Of a stretch of 64,000 nucleotides of DNA, positions 1 through 11,671 are shown one piece after another. A program made the position numbers and the translations under genes. This DNA is from Monilinia fructicola (taxonomy: Eukaryota; Ascomycota; Leotiomycetes; Helotiales; Sclerotiniaceae), in contig VICG01000005.1 in the NCBI GenBank assembly GCA_008692225.1, positions 186,001-250,000 of the forward strand. The letters run 5' to 3'. The notes under the pieces were generated by a model that worked only from the letters and a program-made list of their open reading frames with translations, was not told the DNA's origin and did no database searches. Each line of letters opens with the position of its first letter. Within the stretch, counting starts at the first letter, position 1.

Positions 1-1545
1 TGGCTTTGCGAAGGGTAAATGGGATCAAGTTTCCTCGGCATGCTAGAAGTATATAGATAGATACGTACACCCCTCTGTTCTGCGTTCCCGCATTGATAAA
101 CATAATGGATCAAGGTTTCTCTCAGCGGCGAAATTGATATAGAATGGCAACTTTCTATGGTGCCACTGGTGGCTCCATGACTATAAATCACATCTAGTCA
201 ACACTTTTTATATTTTCTACTTGCAAACAGAGAGCTTATACGTCATAGTTCACGACTAGAGAGGTAGGTCTTGCAATTTAAATGCTCATGCATTGACAAA
301 GTTGTATTCAGTATATATCTGACGAGATCTGAATTTTGATATTAGTCGGCATGGCATTGCAGTTCATACTAAGGAGGGACAAATTAAGTTTCAGGGAAGA
401 AAATGCGCGGTTTTGATCTCGTGATGATAATAAGTGTTAGCATTTAGACTACGCGAAACTACGGAGGCTAGGTATCTCGGAATTTGTACGTGTTAGAATA
501 AATATACTACTCAAAAGTGGATTTTAAATGCCGCTCCGGCGTGTGTATGCCGAATCGTAACATTCGCAATCAGTTTGCTGTCATTCTAGATCATACAATA
601 AAGCACGGCAGTTTTTCTCTAGGGTTACGATTCATGCGATCTAGAAAGCCTCATGATTGTAGTCATTCAGTCAGGATTTCTGAGCCCCTGTAGATACCAC
701 GGTAATACTCATGTGTGAGGGTATTTCGCCAGGAGCTGTCCATGGATATTCTGGGTATGGTTAAGAGCTTCTTGCCTCTGGCCACACCTTACCCTGAAAC
801 TGTAGCTTTGTAGGATCATGTGGCTTCGTATAATCTTGGAGCTCCTTTTAGGTAAGAATGTCGCAAGATACCAGGAAAGGAAGCTGAATCTGCCGAAAAC
901 TCGAGAGGGGGAACATCAGCGTTATCTTGTAAAGAGTCGTATCCCAATAATGAGTACAGACTTGACCCTGAAAGTACTCATGATACCATACTATCACCTT
1001 GACTTGATTCATGATACCCTTATTGAGTGGGACTATGGAATGGAGAGTTGTGTTCTAGCTAGTTAGTCAAAACGTAGACTTATTTGAGGCCAATAGCCCC
1101 GAGCTAAAATCAAAACTCTCTCTCCAGCTTAGCTACCAATCCAAGCTAAACACTAGCTCAATCAATCCTCTAGAAATAAATACTCATCAGTTGCTAGCCT
1201 TTGTTTTTTCTTTTTCAAACACATCCTCTTTTTTCAGACATATCCTCTTTTTCCAAACATATTTTTGAATTTACGCCAAAGACAGTGGATTTCTAATTCA
1301 ACATACAATTTTATACCAAGCCATCGACATTCATACAACTATCCGCTGAATAAAACACCCCTAATAACATATCTTTCTATTTTTTTACTTCACATAAAGA
1401 CGTAGTCATGGACCTCTCAACTCCCCAGGGCCTACATGCTATTCTCAAATGTTGAAATCTCAATTTTATCAGGATCGCTGTGCCCTGGATTATGCGAAGC
1501 AAACAAAAGACAGGTGAGATTTCTTGATTTAAAACATATTTCATT
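1..1545. other. Intergenic, no gene recognised
   Basis: AT-rich sequence. The only open frame of note is 818-1066 (+), 82 codons, with no motif I recognise and no supporting splice structure, so I do not call it. A pyrimidine-rich run near 1,200-1,260 (ttttttctttttc) and short repeats of a 'cctctttttccaaac' kind could be upstream sequence of the broken gene that follows. Confidence 0.5.
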
Positions 1546-2623
1546 ATGGTGGTGCTAACCAACATGCAAAGTTCTTCAACTTTACGGAAAAAATATAAGA
1601 GGCGTCTGGACAACAACTTGATCCTCAATGGAATATTAGTATGGGCTCACGATCCAACACCAGACGAAAACAATCTTCCACCAAAGCCTTTCCTCTGTTG
1701 TCGAACTTCGGGAGGTCATCTTTGTCAAGAGTTTTGTATGAATCAAGGAGGATACAACCATCCATTTCTAGTTATTGATCATTATCAGACTCCAGGGTCT
1801 AATGTAGAAGGTGATCTAACCTTAAAGATAGTACCCGTAAGTGTTGTAGACAGGGACACTTTTTAGTATCTATTATCACTAACTATTTCGCAGATAACAA
1901 GCTTCGGAGGCGAAACAATTCTACAGACGTTATCAAAGACCTCACATGAAAAGCGTTCAAACTGTATACCCTTTGAATTCAAAAGGATTCGAAAGATAAC
2001 CGAGCTGAAGAGCTTGCATTGCTTGAGAAGTTGGACAAGCCGCTATTGGGCTTAGAATATGGTGAAATCGGTCGACAGGTCTTCCTTGAAGTCAATCATA
2101 TTTTACGAGGTTCCTGTCAAGCAGCTGCATTCTTATGGTTCAAGAAAGTCTAAATATGTTCGTTTGAATAAGGAAAGCTACAACAAAGTTCGCAGTATTT
2201 TTGGACTTGAATATGATGAGGAAAGCTTTGATAGGCAAGTTGAGACAACCATTCTCAACTCCTCAGGAACATCAAAGTTAGACGAGATGTCAACGGTCGA
2301 AACATTGGGTTACGGACTTTTCTCCTCTCGCTTACAATCCAACACCATGGACACCACAATACCAAGCTGGCCCATCATTCTCATCCTACTCATCTTCGCT
2401 ATACGGTTTATCTTCAATGTATGCCTCTGGACCCGAGATCAACTTGTCCGAATATGACTTGCACGCCAGCCACATCACACAGATGTACACTTCAGCTATC
2501 CAGGATTCGCAACATCGCATACAAAACTTGATCAAGCTCTTAAATTCAAAGCTTTCCGAGCCTTGTTTTGCTTATCCTTACGGAATGGTCGATCGGAGTT
2601 TCGTTGGTGGGGGAGGATTTTGA
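1546..2623 (+). pseudogene. Broken gene of an uncharacterised fungal family (ITSFGG motif)
   Basis: The first exon (1,546-1,835) encodes about 97 residues with a Cys/His-rich stretch ending in GGYNHPFLVID. A good intron (gtaagt...cgcag, 1,836-1,893) joins it to ITSFGGETI, a motif I associate with an unnamed family of fungal hypothetical proteins (recollection, not a search). After that the reading frame must change three times to keep sensible protein: near 1,990 (to ...EELALLEKLDKP), near 2,095 (to FYEVPVKQLHSYGSRKSKYV) and near 2,300 (to a Tyr/Ser/Pro-rich segment leading into YASGPEINLSEYDLHASH). The last frame closes at 2,623. No single spliced product covers the domain, so I call a pseudogene. 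Small assembly indels are the alternative. Function unknown. Confidence 0.6.
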
Positions 2624-3824
2624 TGTTTGCAAAGGCCATGAGCTAGGAGGATGACAATGTTTGAAGAGTTTTCTGTTTGGGCAGGCTGGATAGGCATTTG
2701 AATTTGTAGCAAGTATGGAGAAGGGAATATATAAGCAAGCGACATCGACATTTTCTTTTGTTTTTCTGTAATTAATAGATAGCTTTTTCCAGCGATACCA
2801 AAATATTAACATGTTTTCTATGCAATTATTTGAGATAGCTATTGCCAGTGAGAAGGAAATTGTGCACTAGCAATTACAGACTTGTTAACAGATCATAACA
2901 ACTTATCATAATTTACCCAATTTCAGGGAGTCCTTCTGATAATTATATCATCCAAATGAATTAGTATTATGAAGATGAAAAACTCGGCTATCAACTCAGA
3001 TTGGCCTAGCACTTGTTTTGACTCTGATTCACTTGCTGGTATTGATTAGCTACTGTATCTGGATAATTTCCAAAGCCTACATCACCAACACATGGGAAGT
3101 CAGGATGGTTAGGTGGTCTATCTAACGCAATTTTACAATAGAAGAGGAAAAAGAACAAAAGGCAAAGACAAGGCCGGTATATTGAAATGATCATACTCTA
3201 ATGCTAAAATATAAAGTAACATATCAGTTCTCATCCATAGTTCAAGAGTGAAGAGTAACTTGGAGGCCATGGATCTCTAAATAAGATGAAGAACTTTGAG
3301 TAGGTAAAAGGCCTTCCTGCTGATAAAGAGACATGGGAAGGTATATGGCCTTCTTTAGGCTTTATATATAGCAAGCAGTTATCTCTTTGATCATATTTCT
3401 ATGCTACTCATTCACCTGCCATGCCAGATCTTGCATAAATGGAGGTAGAAATTCCTGAAAGTGTTTTTGAAGTGAATGGGTCCCGTCCCAATTCACCAGA
3501 CAACAGTGGATGTCAACAATCAATCTTTATACACAGGCATCCAAGAGAGCCAATTGAAAACCTGTATTGGCCATAATAGTGTAGGATAGTCAGAGCAACA
3601 GAAAGTCTATCATCTTCCAGCTCATGGACTTTTCCCACAAGAGTTTCAACAGCAGCCATTCCCAACCCAATTCTCCGACATAATTAGATCGACAAAATAA
3701 TCACAACCACTTCAATATCTTGCAGTCTTTTACCTCCTACAAGTCTGACTACTTCTAAAGGAAAAGGTCCTCTTTTCAAAATAATCGATACTTGTATCTT
3801 CAAACTCTCCTTTTAAACTCCAAA
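2624..3824. other. Intergenic, no gene recognised
   Basis: AT-rich. Short open frames on the minus strand (2,546-2,812 and 3,006-3,194) have no motif and no splice context. I see no RNA gene or repeat array here. Confidence 0.5.
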
Positions 3825-5709
3825 ATGGATCCTCGTCGATCAAGCACTTTCAACCCAACCGCTGATGTGTTCACACCAACTTCCTCAGCCCTCAACAGAT
3901 CATTCTCAAACTACCCCGTTGAAATGTGAGTAAAGCAGGCAGTTTTCCCAACAATGCAGCTGTAGCAACACTACAGGCCCCTTATGGCCGTTCTCCCAGA
4001 GCACCATACATCAGAGGGAAACACATATCAACAGGGCAACAAATATCAAACAGAGCAACACATACCATCAAGAGGGCTTACACAACAACTCACGCCTGAT
4101 GTACAGGTAATCGTGGAAGAGCTCAGTATGGCTTTCGTTCATCACCCTCATTCAGTTGCGCCGATGGCACCGCCTTTCCATAGACCAGTTGAACAATACA
4201 GTTCCTACCAGAAACTCACGCAAAGTGTACCGGAAAATCGCAGATTGCTTCAAAATGCGAATTTCCAAGTCAAGTCGCCCCTATGAGCCAGACATTATAT
4301 GGATCAGCTCAGCAGGGCAACTACCAGCAATTCTCACCCGCTGTACAGACTACCGCGGAATGGCTCAGTACAGTAGTCATCCTAGCCTAGACATGTCGAT
4401 GGAACCGTCTTTCCAGACACCAGCTCAGTATAGAATGCCATTCCACTCCGCTGCACCGTAATCCCGGCTCCAAGTCCGTTTGTTCAGATGCCATACCCAC
4501 CGTTTCGAGACTCTATTCAACTCAAACAGAATGGCCCTAGAAATAACTCTATGCTTCACCGACGGACACCGGCTATTACGCACAATGACATCGTTAGCCA
4601 GAAATAATCTCCAACACAGGCAAGCACCTCGGATAGTGCTTGTAGCGTCATCCCTGCGGTCGCGGGAAGCAGCGATAGTGCGGCAAGGACACAGCACGGA
4701 CAAAGCCCGAGAAAGGCGAACTTCTTCCGAAGATCTATTCCTGGATCTATTGTATGGGTTGGCGGACTATGAAGATGGACAGAGGCAATTCTTTGCGTCA
4801 AAAACCATCAGTGTAACGACAAGGAGAAGAAAAAGGAGGTCGAAATCACCGGTTGCCATCTTGCAAATACCAACGAATAGATCAAACATATTGGGATCTT
4901 GTGTGTGATGTTGCCATCGTAAGTTGTTGTCAATTTTCTTTCTCGTCCTTAACCTATCATCAAATCCCATCTGGCACAAATTGTTGTCTATTGTTGCCCT
5001 ATCGCCACATCTCTCTCCTTCATCTCCAATACACGGTCCCTGCACCGTTGAATTCATCTAGTATAGAAATTGCTAACTAGAAAATATCAAAGATGACAAC
5101 GCTCAAGTGCCTAGCTGGAACGCATACATCCAAAGGCTACGCACCTTGGTCCAATGAATCATCCGAATGGTTTCTCAAGCAAACCATGCACTATCATGGC
5201 AACCACAGAAGAAACGAGACATCAGTAGTGCACAGCTGAGCGTTCAAAGAAGATCGAGCGACGGTTGGAGATAGAGCATGCTCCAGAATTCTTCGACGTG
5301 GCAACGAATGCTGTTTCCTATCAAGGGAACCATGCAGAAACGTACCTACGTGCGAGTCCACCACATCTACGCCGTTCCTCTGAAGCAGCTGCAAACTTGC
5401 AGCATTTTCGCAAGAAAGGCATGGATGGTGCGCCTAGACGAGGGTAGCTATAGGACAGTCATGGACGTTTGGGTTTGGAACCTGGTCCGTGGGAAGAAAA
5501 ATGTGCAAAAGAGCATAGAGGCAGCACCAGAACGACTTCAACGCCTCCGTGACGAGGAGATGGCTCGGGTTCATGCCCATTTTCATAATGCGACTGGTAG
5601 CAGCCATCAACACTCGATGACAGAAATGTTGCTGCTCGTGGGGCAAATAGCGATAGTACTAGGTGAGGTACTTGGAGCTTCAAAAACTTGGATATATGGC
5701 GTCTTCTGA
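3825..5709 (+). pseudogene. Unrecognised Gln/Ser/Pro-rich gene, apparently degraded
   Basis: A plausible start at 3,825 opens a 33-codon frame (MDPRRSSTFNPTADVFTPTS...) that meets a donor-like GTGAGT at about 3,926 and a CTACAG acceptor near 3,976. Further on, Gln/Tyr/Ser-rich sequence appears in different frames: MAPPFHRPVEQYSSYQ near 4,170, and QQGNYQQFSPAVQTTAEW near 4,310-4,370. A basic Lys/Arg stretch follows at about 4,800-4,870. The longest piece, 5,278-5,709 (143 codons), contains a charged helix (APERLQRLRDEEMARVHAHF) and ends in a hydrophobic tail. These pieces look like one gene with several frame changes and stops. I cannot name the family. The low-complexity Q/S/P composition fits an RNA-binding or regulatory protein, but that is a guess. 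Confidence 0.3.
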
Positions 5710-7002
5710 GTTCCACTTGTGGGATTCTGGGAGCAACTCTGCAACACAGATACGATAGACTACGATATATTACACAAAAATGTTGTTGAAGGAGAGGTAC
5801 TGGCTGAATTGCATTAATGGGTCGCGAAATAGTGAATGGGGGAGCTATTCATTCAAAATATATATGCCCGGACTGGGAAATATGTAAAAGAATTCAGCAA
5901 ACGGCACATCAATGTTGGGGGTTTGAAATAGCAGAAGATAACTGAACTGCAAGAAATGCGAAATGTCATGGTATGTTGGTCATAAGGCGTGTAATTTATT
6001 TTTCGGGTATGATACCATGGGAGGAGTTGAGCAATGCTGCAAATAGATACCGAAATCCATATGTGAATGCTTTTATCTAATCCCACTTGCTCCAAACTTC
6101 CTGGAATCATGTCAAAATTTGCAGTACGTATATTTTGATAGTCAGAACGGTAGTTGAATCACAATATATGGTCAGTTGACACATACTTAACAACCCTGCT
6201 TCATCCAACCATATGTGCGCACTCTCACCTCGCCCTTCAATAGCTGGTCTCTCTTTCCTTCCGCCATCATTTTCATCTTTTCTCCAGATGTCTTCTTCAA
6301 GCCCCGATCTTCAACTACGGGCTCTACCCTAATCCACCCAAACGAGCAGATAACCCACAGAACTTGCAGGTTACAGGCCCTATATATCCTAAGTATCAAA
6401 AAGATGGAGACAGGATACTATCAAGCCACTACATATGGTGGAAACACAACATGATCTACCTTGAATAACGAGACAACTGGTCTACCCTCAAAGCTCATCC
6501 GTCGAATGCCAGCTGATATATCGTTGCTGCCAAGCCAAGTGTTAACGAAGCTTTCACTGGGTCAAATCAATCAGGCCATCCTCTCGAGAGCAAAGAATTG
6601 TACAACATCTATCCATCCCAACCTCATAACAAGCCTCGTTATCACTATGATAACTCATTTTACTAATAAAAAAGAGCACTCAAAAATCCAGACTTACCAG
6701 TGGGACTAGTTGTTTTGTAGATTCACATTCGTGCGACGTATTTCAGCTTCCTGGCTCGATCAATCAAAATCTCTTTATGGTTGCATAAATTGTCTGGCAC
6801 AGAAGCATTATTAGCGTCAAGGTCTGTTCCATTGGAAAAGGCATATTGATACTGACCACGATATCGATATCCGCATCCTATGCGAACCGTCCATTTCACA
6901 CTAATGTGATTACATGTAGATCAAACAATGAAGCAGTGAGAAACATCTCGTGGTATTTTAACCTAATTACAAGACCACTCCGAGCAACTGATCATCAGAC
7001 CA
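5710..7002. other. Intergenic, no gene recognised
   Basis: AT-rich sequence between the degraded gene above and the 3' end of the aldo/keto reductase relic. Small open frames on both strands (5,853-6,110; 6,187-6,399; 6,215-6,454) have no recognisable content. Confidence 0.5.
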
Positions 7003-8213
7003 TTACAACTCAGGGGTATTTCCAAACAAAGAGGCACTCATGGCCGGGATATCTTGCTCCACCAATATCTACCTTCTCAATAGCAGTTCTTGATCTCTCT
7101 CTCCTCTTCTCTGCTAAGTTGCACACGCAATGCCCCTATATTCTCCTCCAAGTACTTGATTTTCTTCGTCCCCGGATTGAGATAACATCATCACCTTGAG
7201 CAAGATAACCATGATAAGGTGAGTTGTCTGGTGTGACTCCCTTTTTAGAAGCAAGTTCTCCTATGTTTTTAACTAGAGCGAGGTTCTTAGAGAAAGTTTC
7301 TCCTCAGAGAAACGAGGAACACCCAGACGGAAATCAGAGGCTCGAAGTCGGCCCGGGATTTGTATTGCCCGGTAAGGAAACCACTGGAGATATGTCAGCG
7401 TTAAATTAATACTTGTGGGATTGTAAATGTTGAGGACGTACCGGCCAAGTGGCGAATAGGCAACAATAGCAATGCCAAGCTGGCGGCAAGTCTTCAAGAC
7501 ATCATTTTGTTCGATATCCAATGCAAAAGGAGAGTATTCAACTTGTACCGCATCAATATGATGAACTTTCTCTGCGCGGCGGATGGTACTGGCGCTAACT
7601 TCCGAGAGTCCAGATATCTGATCTTTCCGTCCCTGTTTATGCACTCGTTAGTCTGGGCTTCTACATAACGGAGATTGATTGGTGCGATGCACAAACTCAC
7701 CTCTTCAATTGCGCCATAGCCTCCACGGTCCTCTCAATAGGTGTCTTCCCATCTACTCTATGGCAATAATACAAATCGATAGTTCGAATACCCAACCTCT
7801 GCAGACTCTTCTCACACGCAGCCTTCACGTATTCCGGGCTGAATCGATAGAAACTTCCAATCTTTATGAATCACATTCGCAAACTTTGTGGCCAAGAATA
7901 TCTCGTCTCGTTTTCCAGTTCGTTTGAACCATTACCGATGAGGTCTTCGAGTCCGCATAAATGTCCGCAGAATCCCAGTTTGTTTGTCCAAGTTGGTAGG
8001 CACGGTCGAGGACCTTGAAGCGCTCTTCGTCGGATTGGGTGCTGCCACTGATAAGAGTTAGATAGATTCATGAGAAACACACAAACGTTTGAAGTGACCG
8101 TATAAATAGGGATTTAGGAACTTACTAGAAGGCACTGAGACCCATGGTTCCGAAGCCTTGGGCAACGACATCAGGGCCATACCTGCCAATTTACGAGTTG
8201 GAAGATGAGGCAT
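7003..8213 (-). pseudogene. Aldo/keto reductase (pyridoxal-reductase-like) pseudogene
   Basis: Read on the minus strand from ATG 8,211-8,213, nearly every segment of an AKR-family NADPH oxidoreductase is present: DVVAQGFGTMGLSAF, a spliced junction into YGSTQSDEERFKVLDRAYQL, then SADIYADSEDLIG (catalytic Asp and Tyr), [13 protein letters not shown] (Lys), [14 protein letters not shown] (His), [48 protein letters not shown] and a GNTPEL C-terminus, with the expected stop at 7,003-7,005. The frame must shift at the N-terminus (about 8,195), near 7,850, near 7,610 and between 7,380 and 7,290, and the segment after IVAYSPLGR is garbled. So all four catalytic residues survive, but no continuous protein can be made. 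The family normally reduces aldehydes such as pyridoxal in the cytosol. Family call is strong; loss of function is very likely unless the assembly is poor here. Confidence 0.82.
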
Positions 8214-10167
8214 TTTGATAGTTGTATGTTGATATTTTGTTACGTTCTTTGGAAATGAAGAGTTTATCGATCAAAGAGGCGAAGAATTGTCAAAGGCGCC
8301 CTCCATTCTCTTTATGCACTCCCCCTCGTTCGTCCGATATCTCCGCATTCGTCATCTACCTGAATTCACAGACTCTACCCCACCATAAACGCCGGATTTA
8401 CTCACAAAAGGTTACATAAGCTCCGGAAAGGCATTGTTGTTCAAGTAAGCGACGTCTACTAGACGTCTACTAGCGACGATATGATCTTCATTCGATTCGG
8501 GTAGGTGGGGTTTGGTGGTGATGGTGGTGACAGAAATGAGGCGATGATGATTTAGAGTTTTCTTATGTGCATTTTAGTGGTGTTTCCGCGGACGAGCCCC
8601 TGTATTGCCCCGGTGATGGACCCGCACAAGCTCCACAACAGGTTCCTATTGAGACGTATATCGACTTATTACAAAGCGTTGTGTGTTTTACAATCGCGGT
8701 GAACATGAGCTGGCACGATCCCAGAACAAATAGCATATCAAAAGAGCACACACTCCTATCAAGCTGAAGCATTTAAGCCTGAAGTGCCATCCAAACTTAC
8801 CGGGCCTTCGAACCCAACAGATCTAGACCATTTGCTTGTCAAATCGGATTTCGTATATTGAAGAGTATGACGGGGTACTACGCATGATGTAGGAAAACGA
8901 TGTACAGAGTACGGTTTTATGTCAAACCGCTCATCATATACCTAACCTTGACAGATCAGTCGATTGGCAATGAAGAATTGGCACATGGAAGGCTGCGATG
9001 AGGAAAGGTTATTATATCTCGAGTTTGGTGCGAATGTTCGTTTCATCGTGCACCTGGTTTTGCAAGATCCTAAGGTCTTAATTACACGACGTTATAATAA
9101 AGCTGTTGAAGTTCAAGCTAGAATTCAACGCAAAGAAGTTACCGTTTATTATTCTAGCTATGCTTGAAATCTGCAATGAGCCAGTCAAAACCCACCAAGT
9201 GGTTGCAAGAAAAATGAATGTGGGGAACACCACTAGACACAGAGTTATTGATGTTCATGCCAGTCAACAAAGTCAACAAGGTAGTACTGAGGAAGGTAGT
9301 ACGTGCAGTAGTTATGCATACTCTGTATCCTAAAAATTGGTCTATGCATAACAAGACTAATTGGTTGTCAAAGAATGATATACAATCATTGCTCTATTAA
9401 TTTGATTGGCCTCCTAGAACCTTCGCAGCAAAACTGGCGTGCAATACGATCTGCTGTCCCGGGTCAGAGCCTGCGCAAATCATTGCTTGAGTTGGGCTGT
9501 GCTCTCCTCTTCCACTCCGAACCCCTGGGACCGCCACATGTGTTGTCCGCAAGCACGCTCAAGGCACAGTCAAGCCCATGTCGAAGATCTAGCTAGAATC
9601 TCGTCAGTGAAGTTCGAGGGGTGTTCGAGATGCAAAACTTCACATCTCGAATGAACAGGGCAAAAATAAAGATTGTGCCTTGAGAAACGTGTCAAACGAA
9701 CATCCCTCAAATTCGGCATGCTCTTCTCTCCTGATAATCCACCACTAGCCCGTCTATTTGTTCACATACAACCTTCAGATATTGTGCTCCTATATCTCGA
9801 CAATTGTGCCTGAGCGATACTATTGTGTACGGGAACATATTCCCTGGTTGAATCCTGAGCAGTGGTGACTCGGTATTGTCCGCACCTCACAGTATTGTCG
9901 GAAGTCCAATTTTGAAAGTTTCAAGTCATTACCAAGAAATCATGGAGCAGTGAAAAATTTATGGTTCTTTGAGCATGAATTCCTACGATCATCCTCAATT
10001 CTCCCAAACAATGCTCGAAATGAGAAAGTCCATGATTTCCGGAAAGTCGAATCTACGACCATCATTCCAACCACGGTCACCACAATATTGGCTGTAACAA
10101 GGCTATCGCTCTTTATTCGCAGTTTTGAGGCATTTCATCTAGTTCTCCATTTGTTGGACGATATACC
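8214..10167. other. Intergenic, no gene recognised
   Basis: Contains only short frames without motifs (for example 8,563-8,772 minus, 8,964-9,167 plus, 9,375-9,654 plus, 9,950-10,234 plus). A direct duplication of 'gacgtctactagacgtctactag' type lies near 8,452-8,475. I see no RNA gene. Confidence 0.45.
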
Positions 10168-11671
10168 TCATCTTGAAATCAAAAAATGTGGTAGAGTGAG
10201 AATATTTATAATACAATATATATGGACTGCATGACAGAGATATTGCAAATCAATACAAAGTACCGCAGAGGCGAATTTCGGAGATGCGGTAATAGCACTT
10301 AGGAGAAACTTAAGCATAGTGAGGCATATTAGCAGAACAATGTCGTCGTATGGATTTAGAACGATGACATTGTTGAGGTACCTTGAACATCTGATAAGCG
10401 ATGACATGCCATTCTCTACTGGTAAGCATAGGATTTTGTGAAGTTTTTGAGATCCTATCGAGAGACTCTTTGCGGGTATTCCTCTTGCTCCGAGGCAATG
10501 TATCTTTATTTACAGAAACTTAAGGTGCGAGACTTTTAGAATTGATGAATTGATTTTATGGAATCGCAGGTATATTGCCCAGTCAAAAATATCAGAATCT
10601 CATTAGAAAACGTGACAATCGGACGTTATTTCCAATTGATTCTTGTGACGAGCTTCGAAATCATCCAGTGCCCAAGCTTGTTTTTACATTCTTCTTTAAG
10701 AGTTAAGACAACAGATTGCCAGATAGCTTGAACAATGCTTCAAATACGACAGTCCATTGACAATATCTGCAGGAGAGCAGAAGTTTGCTAGGCGTGAGAA
10801 TCCATTTTGATACTCAAAAGCTTCAAGTTTCGAACACTGTTTGAGGAATGTGATGAGACAATCTCATGGGATACGGAATCCACAAATTTCTAGCCTCGAA
10901 GTTGGATACTCTGTCTGGTTCACCACGTGTGATATCCCACTAATTGTGTCAATGCGATCAAGTCTGATATATACGACCGAGTCTAAAGCGAAGAATGGTA
11001 TAATGGTGTTCAAGAACATTTCAGGATCATCGATCGCTAATCACGTAAAGATAACTTCTTCGAGTACCTTCAAAAGCGGAACACGGAACCTGCTGCAGTG
11101 CTGCGTAATTGCCATCTTATTGATGAAATTGGCAAACATGAGGCCCTCAACGTTTTCGTTAACCATTCAAGGATCGAAAAGCTGCGATGCCCTGGAAATG
11201 AGACATAAAAAAAAAGTACGGCCCATGTAGACCAAAGAAGGATGTTCTTCACTTGCGCAATCCACGAATCCCAGGTTTCCGATCGGTTGATATTACCCAT
11301 TGATGTAGAACATATTCTACAACCAAACAGCTATCTGCAGAATTGAAGCACGCATAATCTTTCTCCTCAGTGGTAGAAGACTCGGATCCGAGCCATGACC
11401 AAAGTGGCACGAATCAACACAGTTCAATAACCTGGCAAGATCGGGATGCAGCAAGATGGTTTGTGTTAAAGATTTGACGGATACTGTCGCACATAGTACA
11501 ATATTTCGGTCCAATGTTGGTGTAGTCAATTGTATGTCTTAGAAGTTTTTAGAGCATGTTGCTACAGATACTAGATCCAAATACATGCCCGGAATTTTGA
11601 AATTAGGAAGTATTGGCTTTCAATTCCAATTTCTCAATGGTCTCGACATTGGCAAAGCCTTCCGTAGACAT
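10168..11671 (-). pseudogene. F-box / leucine-rich-repeat-like fungal gene, degraded
   Basis: On the minus strand, from a possible start at 11,669-11,671, fragments read like the large fungal family of F-box-associated leucine-rich proteins: SLTQTILLHPDLARLLNCVD (about 11,400-11,470), DSVVYIRLDRIDTISGI and LEICGFRIP (about 10,880-10,985), LITFLKQCSKLEAFEYQ (about 10,810-10,860), then FCSPADIVNGLSYLKHCSS, typical of the 'few-residue core plus LKH' repeats of these genes. The frame is interrupted by stops. One lies directly after GFRIP, where a TGA could derive from CGA (C-to-T), as repeat-induced point mutation would produce, and other frame changes occur near 11,230-11,530. F-box proteins recruit substrates to SCF ubiquitin ligases; I could not see a clear F-box itself. 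Family call is moderate, non-functionality likely. Confidence 0.45.
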
